A stretch of 34,658 bases of DNA from Bacillus pseudomycoides (lineage in GTDB: Bacteria; Bacillota; Bacilli; Bacillales; Bacillaceae_G). Below, in pieces: positions 1 to 8,135 of the stretch. The stretch is from contig NZ_NUQE01000034.1 of NCBI RefSeq assembly GCF_002582035.1, positions 74,207 to 108,864 of the forward strand, written 5' to 3'. Both the position numbers and the translations under genes were made by a program. Within the stretch, counting starts at the first letter, position 1. Each line of letters opens with the position of its first letter. The notes beneath the pieces were generated by a model. That model saw only the letters and a list, made by a program, of their open reading frames with translations, had not been told where the DNA came from and made no database searches.

Positions 1-1148
1 CCGAGTGTTTTTTCGTTCGGTCCAGAGTTACCTGCGGCAACAACTGTTACCACACCTGAAAGCATGGCGTTATTTGTCGCGACAGAAGTAGCATATAACG
101 GATCGTTCTTCTGAGCACCAAGTGACATATTGATAACGTCCATACCATCTGCAATCGCTTTATCTATTCCAGCAAGAATTCCTGCTGTATTTCCTCCGCC
201 CCAAGGGCCTAATACTCTATACGCATATAAATCTACATCAGGTGCCACACCTTTCACAGCATAATCCGCATTATTTTTCTTTTGAGCTGCAATCGTTCCA
301 GCTACATGTGTACCATGGTTTGTGTAATATACAAGGCCTGGATATTCTGGTTTACCAGCTTTTATCCAATCCTCGTATGTTGTTTCCATCGGATCTGCAT
401 CGTTATCTACAAAATCATATCCGCCTTTATAAGCACCTTTTAAGTCAGGATGATTATAATCAACACCTGTATCCAGAACACCGACTTTAATCCCTTTACC
501 TGTAATGTTTTCTGCATGGAGCTTGTCCACGCCAATTTGCGGAATGCTGTCCGCCATTTTTGGCTGGATTTCTTTTTGCGTTTCTACTGGAGGTTCTACT
601 TTTACCTCGTAATCTTTAAAGACACGTTTTACTACTCCGGATTGGATCAAATCCTGCACTGCCACACCAGGTAAAGTCATGGCTACACCGTTGATCGCGT
701 TCTTGTATTCACGTGTAATCTTCATTTTTTGCGTATCGTACGTGCCAGCATCCTTTTTCGATTTCAAGGATTCGACATGTTGCTTAAACACTTTATGTTC
801 TTCATCCACTTTTGCTTGCGCAGTAGTAGAAGCTATTTTCTTTCCTTTCGCCGCTTGTTTCATCACTTCAATTTTTGCTGGAGCCTGATTGAACTCCACG
901 ATAACGTTAACTAATTCAGGACTATTAGAATCAATATCAGGTGAAATCGTAAAATTAGGACTTACATCTAACTGTTCCAACGCTTGTCTTTGTTCTGGAG
1001 ACAGATTCGTTAGTACCTGTTCCGCATTATCAACTGGATTCAATTCAACCGTGCTTTCTGCCAATACGTTATACGGAATACCTTGTGACAATAGCATACC
1101 AGCAACTAACGTCCCCGTAAGAACCTTTCCAAATTTCCCTCTCTTCAT
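1..1148 (-). CDS. Vpr-like S8 subtilisin family protease, N-terminal part (runs off left edge)
   Basis: Secreted serine protease; only the first 382 codons lie in the window, so the C-terminus and catalytic serine are missing. I read it from the ATG at 1148, preceded by GGGGGAAC. The order seen is: signal peptide (MKRGKFGKVLTGTLVAG..., likely cut after VLA near residue 30), an I9-type propeptide (about 75-185, containing NVIVEFNQAP), then the S8 catalytic domain with the Asp motif GVLDTGVDYNHPDLKG (Asp about 226) and the His motif NHGTHVAGTIA (His about 281). The conserved asparagine region VVAAGNSGPNEKTLG is the last part visible. It follows the larger protease on the same strand, but a terminator and about 400 bases separate them, and it has its own upstream element (1290-1320). 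Family assignment is firm; Vpr is the closest named relative I recognise. Confidence 0.93.
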   Translation of the reverse strand, partial: MKRGKFGKVLTGTLVAGMLLSQGIPYNVLAESTVELNPVDNAEQVLTNLSPEQRQALEQLDVSPNFTISPDIDSNSPELVNVIVEFNQAPAKIEVMKQAAKGKKIASTTAQAKVDEEHKVFKQHVESLKSKKDAGTYDTQKMKITREYKNAINGVAMTLPGVAVQDLIQSGVVKRVFKDYEVKVEPPVETQKEIQPKMADSIPQIGVDKLHAENITGKGIKVGVLDTGVDYNHPDLKGAYKGGYDFVDNDADPMETTYEDWIKAGKPEYPGLVYYTNHGTHVAGTIAAQKKNNADYAVKGVAPDVDLYAYRVLGPWGGGNTAGILAGIDKAIADGMDVINMSLGAQKNDPLYATSVATNNAMLSGVVTVVAAGNSGPNEKTL

Positions 1149-1389
1149 ACAAGTTCCCCCATTATTTGTTTTTATTTGTAGTCAATGTATAAAATTTACG
1201 AAGCTATTAGACTACGATTCTACTTCCTTTATTTTATTAAATTTAAACTTTTCTGAAAATTATCAAAAAGGAATATTTTTTATAGTTATTAGTTCTATAC
1301 CGTATAGTACAAAAGAACTACTTTATAATTTAAAAGAAAATGAAATAGCAGAAGTAATACGTTCCTTTTGTAATGGCATAATGCGACGA
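1149..1389 (-). promoter_or_regulatory. Upstream region of the Vpr-like protease with inverted repeat TAGTTCT-N17-AGAACTA
   Basis: This AT-rich gap carries an inverted repeat: TAGTTCT at 1290-1296 and AGAACTA at 1314-1320, spaced by 17 bases. On the minus strand it is followed toward the gene by a block with TAATTTTCAG and AGAATCGTAG. The same arrangement, with the same 17-base spacing, lies before the second protease (5339-5369). No convincing -35/-10 pair was found. I infer a shared transcription factor site or a duplicated promoter segment. Confidence 0.5.
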
Positions 1390-1391
1390 AC

Positions 1392-1425
1392 AAAAAAGAC
1401 CCAAGTGAATAATCCTCACTTGGAT
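1392..1425 (-). terminator. Rho-independent terminator of the large subtilase gene
   Basis: On the minus strand ATCCAAGTGA and TCACTTGGGT pair (one G-U) around a 7-base loop and are followed by a run of six T. It lies about 125 bases past the stop of the 1177-residue protease. Confidence 0.8.
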
Positions 1426-1456
1426 CATGATTTAGTCACGTTAGCGATTTTATTCG

Positions 1457-1487
1457 CTGATAGGAAAGTATTTTACTTTCCTATCAG
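1457..1487. repeat. Perfect 14-bp hairpin without T-run
   Basis: CTGATAGGAAAGTA (1457-1470) and its exact reverse complement (1474-1487) flank a 3-base loop. Neither strand has a following T-run, so it is not a standard terminator. It sits between the protease stop and the real terminator, where it may protect the mRNA 3' end or bind a protein. Confidence 0.6.
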
Positions 1488-1548
1488 TCATACGTGTAAC
1501 TACACCTCTGTCCTCGCTCTTAGGGGCTCGCCAATCCGCGAGTTTTCT

Positions 1549-4500
1549 CTATGATTGTTGACGAACGGTGACTTGCTTAGGTTCTGTTGTAACTTTAAAA
1601 CCGTCTTTTGTAACCACATCAGCTGAGATCGTATACGTTCCATTTGGAAGATCCGCATTAGGTACCCATTGTGTTTTCAGTGTATGTTCATTTTTCACTT
1701 CAAACGAATCGACTATCTTTCCACTTGCATCTTTAACATTAATCGTCCAGTCTACTCTAGCATAAGCCCAGGCACTAATATTTGCAGGTTTGCTTTTGTT
1801 AATATTTGCAGTCGGAGTTATACTGATCGTTTGTACAGTCATAGTATATTTAATATAGCTCGGATCTCCCCAAACTTTGTACGATTGATTTCCTGCATAA
1901 TCAATGGCTAGAATAATAATACTTTTCGGTTCTGTATTAACTAAGAAAGATTTTTGCTCCAGACCTAGTGAATAATATTGTCCATTCACCCATACAACAG
2001 CAGAATTAAAGTCACTTGCATTGTCTTGCGGATTGAAGGAAATTTCATATTTTCCGTTCTTTGGCGTTACTGTAATATCTGAAACGGTCGGAGCGATGGA
2101 ATCTACCGTAACTGGCATTTTAACAATCTGTGGCTTTGCGTTTGAATAATCTAATGTTGTTTTGATAACATATTGATAAACACCATCAGGCACATATTGT
2201 CCGGATGAGTCTTTCATATCCCATTTATATCCGTCATACTTTGTATCCCCATATGACATTATATTTTTTCTAAATTTCCATGGAGTACCAGTATATTCAC
2301 TAAAGTCGCCTAAATTTTTAATGAGATTTCCAGATTGATCTTCAATATACATTTCAACTTTGTCTAAATTACGTAAGGATTGGAATGACGGATAGATACC
2401 ATCGAGTATATAGTTTTTCGAGAATGCAATATGGTTAAGACTAAACCTTCCAGTATATGGGTTATATCCTAATGGATATCTTTCTGAATTCTCATCCCAA
2501 AGGGCCGTATATCCTACAAACGCATCCTTCTCCCATGCAGGTGCGTCGATATTTCGTGGTTCATCCCATTTTCCATAGAAGCCCATATATGGAACAGTTA
2601 AAGGAACAGCTTTATCCTGGTCTTTGGCAACCGGAACGAGACGAACAAATCCTTCTACAAAGCTATTTTTCTTTAAGGAATCTGGTAAAGTTACATTAAC
2701 AGTCAGCATTTTTGTTTGACCTGGTTTGATTTTAACTAATGCTCCTTCTGTTTCTGTAACTGTATTATCATTGACAGTGACTGTCGCACCATTAATACGT
2801 TCACTAGTTAATGTTAAATACTCTTTTGAATCCAATTGCCCATCACTATCTAAATCAAATTCCTTCATTTCCGTCTTATCTTTTAATACATCTACATAAA
2901 CTTTATATTCAATATCCTCACTACTATTTTTACCTTTAGGAGCGTCGAATGCTTCCATGTTTAATTTGAAACTTGTATTTTGACCTATTTCCTTTAAAGC
3001 AACCGCTCCAGCTTGTTCTAAAGGCGCATTTCTATTTGTCACAATGACCGGTGTATGAATGGCATTTTGAATTTGCATTAGACCTGACCCTTGTACACGT
3101 GGTGAATATGGAACTTCTCCATTGGTCCTTGGATCCATGGCAATATTAGCTGTATTCATTAAAGCAAGTTTTGCTTTTAAAACTGTATCTTCTGAATGGG
3201 TTAATCCTTTTTGATAAAGGGCCTGCAATAACAATGCCGAACCGCCTGCAACATGAGGTGCTGCCATGGATGTACCGCTCATCATTTCATAATCATTACC
3301 TGGTATAGTGGAATAAATATTTCCACCAGGGGCAGAAATTTCTGGCTTAAAATCTAATGTATGTGGAGTACCCATCGATGAAAAACTAGACATACTATCT
3401 TTTGCTGGGTTATCAACGAAAGTATCGCCTGCGAATTTCATACTTAAATATTGACCGCTTGGCAGACTATTCATTTTACTCAGTAATGCTTCACCTGCAG
3501 CTTTACTTGTTGACGCCGTTGGTGTTGCAGTTGGCGTTACTGGTAGAGTAGCATAATCTGACCAATTTGCAGGTGGTATCATAATAATCGCCTTTGCTCC
3601 TGCACTCTTTGCTGTCCACTGAATGGATGAAACAGTACTATATGAATTTAATAGTTTAACTACTGCAATGTAGCCAGTTTTGCCTTTAGGATAATCTGAT
3701 GCATTCTTTCCTTCCCCAACATATACCAAATCATAAGGTACATCTGGTGAAAGAACCTTAGAGACTTTAAAATTATACGATGCTGGAAATTGCGTTTGAT
3801 CTTTGAACGGCACCGAAAAACCACTTGCATCTGCTAATGCATTTAAATGAAGTTTAGTATTTTCATAGGAAGCAACCGATAACGCATATGGACTTACACC
3901 CGGTGCACCAACTGTTCCAATATCAGGATTTTCTGCATATGGTCTTAATGAAGAGGGAATGATATTATTTTTCGTACTGTAGGCTGAATTACCGGCTGCC
4001 ACTACAACAAGGGTGCCTTGTTCTGTCGCAACTCGAATTGTATTCTGGATTGGATCAAATTCTTCATCTACATAACCTGCATCGACACCTAAACTCATGT
4101 TTATTACATCTGCATCCAATGTAATGGCATGCTCGATACCCGCTATAATATCATCCTCATAGGCACCACCGCGATTATCAGAAAATACCTTCTCAGCTAA
4201 TAGTTGAACACCTGGTGCAATACCCTCGACACCGCCATTCGTTTCGTCGCCATTTGCTCCAATTGTACCAGCCACGTGTGTACCATGCGGGCTGCCTTTT
4301 GTTCCCGGAATGATATTGGTATCATTGTCTGCCCAATCATATCCTGTTGGAATTTTATCGGAATACCAAATTTCGTTTACATCTGTCTCAACAAATTTTT
4401 GATTAATTTTATCTTGAGTCCATTTTTCTTTCGCTTTGGCTGTGTCAGATAGTTTCATATCTTTGTGCGTATAATCAATCCCGGAGTCTACGACCGCTAC

Positions 4501-5082
4501 TACTAATCCTTCACCTTTATAACCATATTGTTCCCATACTTTTTGAGCTTGTACTAATTCTTTACTTGCCCCCATCGTTTCCTGGTATGTTCTAGCAACA
4601 TGGACATTCGTAACCCCTGGAATAGACTGGATATCTTTAATATTTTGAAACTCTGTTTCTACACTGAATCCGTTAAACCCTTCGAAAAAACGATGCTTCA
4701 CTTTAATAGAAGCATTTGATTTAGAATTTTTTTCTTTTGAGATTTGTTCGATTACTTTGTCTTGCTTTTGTTTATATAAAGCTTTTTTGCTTTTGGCTGT
4801 TTGCTCAATTTCTTTTGGTTGTTCAACTTCTACGATTAAGCGAACAGTATCATTCGGTTTATATGCTGTAGCCAAACCTTCTTTTTTAACGTCTTCATAT
4901 AGTGAATCATCTTGACCTGTTTCGATCTTATCCTTATCAAAAAATAATTGTCCTCTTTGTTCCACAATTTCTTCAACCATTTGCGACTCAGCAGGCGTAA
5001 CATCGCCTTCTGCAAAAACTGTAAGTGATGTAAAGAATAATGATATGATAGCTGCTGTGGTCATTACTTTAAATGTCTTCAT
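1549..5082 (-). CDS. Large secreted S8 subtilase with PA domain, EF-hand loop and Ig-like C-terminal domains
   Basis: Extracellular serine endopeptidase of 1177 residues, longer than typical Vpr (about 800). Signal peptide 1-24 (cut after VFA), propeptide about 70-170, catalytic domain with Asp199 (VVDSG), His269 (HGTHVAG), oxyanion Asn365 (AAGNS) and Ser605 (GTSMAAPH). A PA insert spans about 415-550. Residues 743-754 (DLDSDGQLDSKE) form a full EF-hand calcium loop. The rest, about 670-1177, looks like fn3/Ig-type domains resembling lactocepin and C5a-peptidase tails; the segment near 950-990 (YDGYKWDMKDSSGQYVPDG) is FlgD-Ig-like. No LPXTG or other wall anchor is seen, so it is probably released. 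Start ATG at 5082 follows AAAAAGGAGA. Its promoter is flanked by two Zur-like boxes and it lies just downstream of a two-component system, which suggests regulated production. Confidence 0.95.
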   Translation of the reverse strand: MKTFKVMTTAAIISLFFTSLTVFAEGDVTPAESQMVEEIVEQRGQLFFDKDKIETGQDDSLYEDVKKEGLATAYKPNDTVRLIVEVEQPKEIEQTAKSKKALYKQKQDKVIEQISKEKNSKSNASIKVKHRFFEGFNGFSVETEFQNIKDIQSIPGVTNVHVARTYQETMGASKELVQAQKVWEQYGYKGEGLVVAVVDSGIDYTHKDMKLSDTAKAKEKWTQDKINQKFVETDVNEIWYSDKIPTGYDWADNDTNIIPGTKGSPHGTHVAGTIGANGDETNGGVEGIAPGVQLLAEKVFSDNRGGAYEDDIIAGIEHAITLDADVINMSLGVDAGYVDEEFDPIQNTIRVATEQGTLVVVAAGNSAYSTKNNIIPSSLRPYAENPDIGTVGAPGVSPYALSVASYENTKLHLNALADASGFSVPFKDQTQFPASYNFKVSKVLSPDVPYDLVYVGEGKNASDYPKGKTGYIAVVKLLNSYSTVSSIQWTAKSAGAKAIIMIPPANWSDYATLPVTPTATPTASTSKAAGEALLSKMNSLPSGQYLSMKFAGDTFVDNPAKDSMSSFSSMGTPHTLDFKPEISAPGGNIYSTIPGNDYEMMSGTSMAAPHVAGGSALLLQALYQKGLTHSEDTVLKAKLALMNTANIAMDPRTNGEVPYSPRVQGSGLMQIQNAIHTPVIVTNRNAPLEQAGAVALKEIGQNTSFKLNMEAFDAPKGKNSSEDIEYKVYVDVLKDKTEMKEFDLDSDGQLDSKEYLTLTSERINGATVTVNDNTVTETEGALVKIKPGQTKMLTVNVTLPDSLKKNSFVEGFVRLVPVAKDQDKAVPLTVPYMGFYGKWDEPRNIDAPAWEKDAFVGYTALWDENSERYPLGYNPYTGRFSLNHIAFSKNYILDGIYPSFQSLRNLDKVEMYIEDQSGNLIKNLGDFSEYTGTPWKFRKNIMSYGDTKYDGYKWDMKDSSGQYVPDGVYQYVIKTTLDYSNAKPQIVKMPVTVDSIAPTVSDITVTPKNGKYEISFNPQDNASDFNSAVVWVNGQYYSLGLEQKSFLVNTEPKSIIILAIDYAGNQSYKVWGDPSYIKYTMTVQTISITPTANINKSKPANISAWAYARVDWTINVKDASGKIVDSFEVKNEHTLKTQWVPNADLPNGTYTISADVVTKDGFKVTTEPKQVTVRQQS

Positions 5083-5128
5083 TTTTCTTATCTCCTTTTT
5101 TATTATTAAATGAATATCTTTCCTTTGT

Positions 5129-5155
5129 TATAAAACGTAATAATTACGTTTTATA
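5129..5155 (-). promoter_or_regulatory. Zur-like operator 1 (27-bp perfect palindrome)
   Basis: A perfect palindrome of 13 bases per arm around one central base. Its 15-base core ACGTAATAATTACGT (5135-5149) matches the Bacillus subtilis Zur box TCGTAATNATTACGA at all but the two outermost bases. It lies just after the predicted transcription start of the large protease gene. Confidence 0.65.
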
Positions 5156-5165
5156 TTACAAATTT

Positions 5166-5194
5166 AGTATAATACCTCTTCAGGAACGCTGCAA
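5166..5194 (-). promoter_or_regulatory. Sigma-A-type promoter of the large protease gene
   Basis: On the minus strand -35 TTGCAG (5194-5189) and -10 TATACT (5171-5166) are 17 bases apart. The predicted start near 5159 gives a leader of about 77 bases containing Zur-like operator 1. Confidence 0.65.
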
Positions 5195-5218
5195 TAAATA
5201 GTAATGATTACGATTTAT
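5194..5218 (-). promoter_or_regulatory. Zur-like operator 2 (imperfect palindrome)
   Basis: Twelve-base arms around a central G at 5206, with 11 of 12 positions complementary. The core TAGTAATGATTACGA (5199-5213) differs from the Zur box TCGTAATNATTACGA at one base. It abuts the -35 element; the centres of the two boxes are 64 bases apart. Confidence 0.65.
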
Positions 5219-5289
5219 ATTTTATTCTAAATTTGTCATTTTAGATTCTTAATCTACTAGTAACCTATGATTCTGTCCTTATTATCTAG

Positions 5290-5375
5290 AATTTTAATCT
5301 TTCTGAAAATTAGACAAAAGAAGTAATTTTATAGCTATTAGTTCTAAACCAAATAAAACAAAAGAACTATTCCGC
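5290..5375 (-). promoter_or_regulatory. Element shared with the upstream region of the other protease
   Basis: TAGTTCT (5339-5345) and AGAACTA (5363-5369) with a 17-base spacer, followed toward the gene by TAATTTTCAGAAAG and later AGAATCATAG. It matches 1230-1320 in order and spacing. The right half-site also falls in the terminator of the upstream two-component operon, so its role is not clear from sequence alone. Confidence 0.5.
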
Positions 5376-5421
5376 ACCTTATTATTTTGAGTAAAATAAT
5401 AAAACACAGAACAGTTCTTTT
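5357..5421 (-). terminator. Nested hairpin, probable terminator of the two-component operon
   Basis: On the minus strand AAAAGAACTGTTC pairs with GAATAGTTCTTTT (one mismatch) and is followed by GTTTTATTT. An inner perfect 10-bp AT stem (5379-5402) sits in the loop. The outer arm also contains AGAACAGTTCT (5408-5418), a perfect 11-base palindrome that could be an operator. Confidence 0.55.
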
Positions 5422-5433
5422 AAGCGTTTTTAT

Positions 5434-6072
5434 TTAAGAAAACGGAACAAGCTGATTTCGAACAGCATATATGACTGCTTGTGAACGGCTTTTCACATTT
5501 AGTTTTTTGAAAATCTTATTAATGTGAATTTTAACTGTCTTGTCACTGATATATAGGGCTTCAGCAATTTCCTTATTACTGAGACCTTTAACCAATTCAA
5601 GCAGGATTTCTTTTTCACGCTCTGTCAGTTCATTTTCGTTTGATTCTGATTTCGTTTGCTGATGGTATGTAATTAACTTTTTCGTCATGCGCGGGTGAAT
5701 CACGGAATCTCCTTGTAATACCATTCGGATTGCCGCCACCACTTCTTCGGATGATGAATCCTTCAGTAAATAACCGTCTGCACCTGCCCGAAGAGCAGAC
5801 ATCAAGTATTCATCATGTTCATACATCGTTAATACAAGAACGCGGCAGTTCGGATACTGACCTTTTACAAGTGATGTAGCCTCAATACCATTTTTCCCTG
5901 GCAAATTAATATCCATTAAGATGCAATCAGGACTACACTCTTCCACTTTCTTTAAAACCTCATCTCCGGAAACAGCTTCTCCAACTACTCGCATATCAGA
6001 TTCGAGTTCTAATATACTTCGAATTCCATCACGCAAAACAGTATGATCATCCACTACTAATATTCGAATCAT
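5434..6072 (-). CDS. NarL/FixJ-family response regulator
   Basis: Cytoplasmic DNA-binding response regulator, 212 residues, the usual length. The receiver domain (1-120) has the acidic pair Asp8/Asp9, phospho-acceptor Asp54 (ILMDINLPG), the switch Thr in VLVLTMYEHDEY and Lys in YLLKDSS. A LuxR-type helix-turn-helix follows (about 145-210: LTEREKEILLELVKGLSNKE, YISDKTVKIHINKIFKKL). Start ATG at 6072 follows GGGGAGGAGTATC. It overlaps the 3' end of the kinase gene by 26 bases, so the two are translationally coupled partners. Targets are unknown; the adjacent protease genes on the same strand are candidates. Confidence 0.95.
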   Translation of the reverse strand: MIRILVVDDHTVLRDGIRSILELESDMRVVGEAVSGDEVLKKVEECSPDCILMDINLPGKNGIEATSLVKGQYPNCRVLVLTMYEHDEYLMSALRAGADGYLLKDSSSEEVVAAIRMVLQGDSVIHPRMTKKLITYHQQTKSESNENELTEREKEILLELVKGLSNKEIAEALYISDKTVKIHINKIFKKLNVKSRSQAVIYAVRNQLVPFS

Positions 6073-7906
6073 GATACTCCTCCCCTATTTCTGAATTTGG
6101 AATTAACAATGTGATTTCTGTGCCTTTTCCTGCTGAACTATCAATCTGAAGGGCAGCCCCTAGTTGTTCAGCTTGTTCATTCATATGTAATATACCATAA
6201 TGCGGTTCATGCTTTGCTTTAATCATAGATTCAAAGAGGGAAAAACCAATTCCATTATCTTTTACCTTCAAAAGTACATGCTCACGTTGATAGCTTAGTA
6301 AAACGTCAACTTTATCTGCCTTCGCATGCTTTACAATGTTCTGCAAGCTCTCTTGTAAAGTATCAAAGATGACTCGTTCTTTTGTAAAACTAAGTTTTCG
6401 AGAACGGCCTCTTTCATGATATGTAATGGCCAGATTGTATTCTTGTTTTAAGGATTGAATTTTATTTGTAATTGCTTGTTTTAGTCCTAATCTTTGTGTT
6501 GGATATGGCTTTAAGGCATAAATAGAATAACGAACTTCACTTAAGCTCTTCCGTAATTTTTTTATGCTTGTATCTACTACTTGCTGCATATCCTTTGGTC
6601 GATCTGCATACTTTTTCTGAGCTGACTCCAGCTGGAATATCACTCCTGCTAATGCTTGCGCAATTCCATCATGGATTTCACGGGCAATTCGATTTCTTTC
6701 TTCCAAGATTGTTCTTTTTTCCTGTTCAGAGACGAGTGTCCGTGTTTTAAGCAAGCTGCCTAATTGATTGGCAAACGTAGCTAAAGTCTGTACATCCTCA
6801 GTAATAAAACTCGCACTCCTGCTTTTCCCTGCTACAAACATTCCAACTAATTCATGATTTACTTTAAGAGGTAAATATACAAGAGAGCGCATAGTATTTT
6901 CAAAAACTTCATCTCCTGGAGCCATACCTGTTTTCCAATCAGTAACAACAATAGTTTCGGATATTTCTTCAAAATCCTTATGAAGGTCAGAATAATCAGA
7001 AATATCATGATGCACTTTTCCATCCTTTAGTAAAAGTGTCCAGTTCTCCTCATCTTTTGCCCATAAAACATATGCCTGTACCCCCAAGAATCCTTTCAGT
7101 GATTGTTTCATCTGATGTAGGTTTCCGGCAGATAACCCTCGACTTAATTCTGTCGTAATAGAAAAAAGTTTGTATAAACGTTCTTTTTCCACCCGTATTT
7201 GTCTAGAGAAGGAGCTGATGATGCAGATTGCTACAAGTGGGAAAAAGAAGAACAGAACCATAACCTCATCCATCACTCCGCGATATCGGTAATCTAAAAT
7301 ATGGATAAGGGAGGCATAAAATAAACAAACACTCACACTCAAGAATACTAATATATTTTTTTTATACCACTCTTCTAGCGGATATGGCTGAGGAAGAAGT
7401 ATGATTAAAAGATCGTAAAAAATGCTGTTAAAAAAGGAAAAAAACACGCTAAATAAAAACAAGCTTATGAAATTTTCATATAAAGATGAGAGATTCATCC
7501 CAGAAATAAAAAGGGAGAAACATTCGCTAGAAAGCCATTCTGCTAATACGATACTAATAGCAAGCTGTGCACAATTAAATAATGTCCTTTGCATAGGTAA
7601 ACGGCGAAGCAAATGGATACATAACATCGCACATACACAAGAAACAACAGTTATATATACTCCAAACTGCCAATTTATTGTATAGACAAGCGTAAGACTG
7701 AGTGTGATTCCCCCTCTCCAAACACGGATAGGAAAATACTCAGTAATCCCCATAAACATAATTAACAACAAAAGCAATATGAGATGCGAAGGCATTTTAC
7801 TTAAAAATAAGGAGATGATAACAGCAATCAAGCCAAGAAAAGAAATAGAATAAATATAAAAACTAGCCACTTGTTCTCTCATAGAAGTAAAGTCTATCTT
7901 TTTCAA
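6047..7906 (-). CDS. Membrane sensor histidine kinase with GAF domain (HisKA_3/HATPase)
   Basis: Kinase partner of the downstream regulator, 619 residues from a TTG start at 7906. I prefer this start because GGGAGGG lies 6-7 bases upstream, whereas the ATG at 7951 lies in the T-run of a terminator hairpin. The N-terminal 235 residues hold several hydrophobic helices (about six to eight), then a GAF-like domain (about 250-385), then the HisKA_3 box ERNRIAREIHDGIAQAL with His about 412, and an HATPase domain with N-box Asn about 524 (ESLQNIVKHA) and DNGIGF. This is the NarX/LiaS/DegS type of kinase. The large membrane domain plus GAF could sense a membrane or small-molecule signal; the ligand cannot be told. 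Confidence 0.93.
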   Translation of the reverse strand: MKKIDFTSMREQVASFYIYSISFLGLIAVIISLFLSKMPSHLILLLLLIMFMGITEYFPIRVWRGGITLSLTLVYTINWQFGVYITVVSCVCAMLCIHLLRRLPMQRTLFNCAQLAISIVLAEWLSSECFSLFISGMNLSSLYENFISLFLFSVFFSFFNSIFYDLLIILLPQPYPLEEWYKKNILVFLSVSVCLFYASLIHILDYRYRGVMDEVMVLFFFFPLVAICIISSFSRQIRVEKERLYKLFSITTELSRGLSAGNLHQMKQSLKGFLGVQAYVLWAKDEENWTLLLKDGKVHHDISDYSDLHKDFEEISETIVVTDWKTGMAPGDEVFENTMRSLVYLPLKVNHELVGMFVAGKSRSASFITEDVQTLATFANQLGSLLKTRTLVSEQEKRTILEERNRIAREIHDGIAQALAGVIFQLESAQKKYADRPKDMQQVVDTSIKKLRKSLSEVRYSIYALKPYPTQRLGLKQAITNKIQSLKQEYNLAITYHERGRSRKLSFTKERVIFDTLQESLQNIVKHAKADKVDVLLSYQREHVLLKVKDNGIGFSLFESMIKAKHEPHYGILHMNEQAEQLGAALQIDSSAGKGTEITLLIPNSEIGEEYHDSNISSG

Positions 7907-7949
7907 ACCAATCCCTCCCTCAAAAAATCTATTATCATCATTATCTAAC

Positions 7950-7999
7950 AAAAAACCGGCACTGGCAAAATGAGAATGTTCCCATTAGCCAATCACCGG
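7950..7999 (-). terminator. Long intrinsic terminator in the leader of the kinase gene (attenuator candidate)
   Basis: On the minus strand CCGGTGATTGGC pairs with GCCAGTGCCGG with a few mismatches, extended by AATGGGA/TCTCATT around ACAT, and is followed by TTTTTT. It stands about 45 bases before the TTG start, where a terminator makes sense only if read-through is controlled. Confidence 0.65.
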
Positions 8000-8040
8000 C
8001 TGTACGCTATCCCCTGTATGGGTGGCACAATATTAGTATA
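8000..8040 (-). promoter_or_regulatory. Putative promoter and 5' leader of the two-component operon
   Basis: A -10 box TATACT (8040-8035, minus strand) would start RNA near 8028. The leader then reads GTGCCACCCATACAGGGG and can pair CACC with GGTG of the terminator's left arm, giving a possible alternative fold. The -35 is weak (TGTGAA). I could not assign it to a riboswitch class I know; it might also be part of a B. cereus-type intergenic repeat. Confidence 0.4.
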
Positions 8041-8135
8041 AAATAGGATTCCCTGTTTTCACATCCACCAAATGTTATAATTGTAAATATATTCTATTTT
8101 ATTCATATAGAACTAAAGATGTATATGAATCAACT

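Noticed and set aside
1457-1487. Terminator of the large protease gene at the perfect hairpin
   Set aside because: No T-run follows; the hairpin at 1392-1425 with six T is the better terminator.
242-1554. Several plus-strand open frames over the left protease
   Set aside because: They are shadows; the minus strand has one long frame with signal peptide and catalytic motifs.
7907-7951. Upstream ATG for the sensor kinase at 7951
   Set aside because: It lies at the T-run of the leader terminator and has no ribosome site, while the TTG at 7906 follows GGGAGGG.
8000-8100. Cobalamin riboswitch suggested by AGGGAATC on the minus strand
   Set aside because: The B12-box core (GCCACTG region) and the usual spacing are missing, so the class could not be supported.
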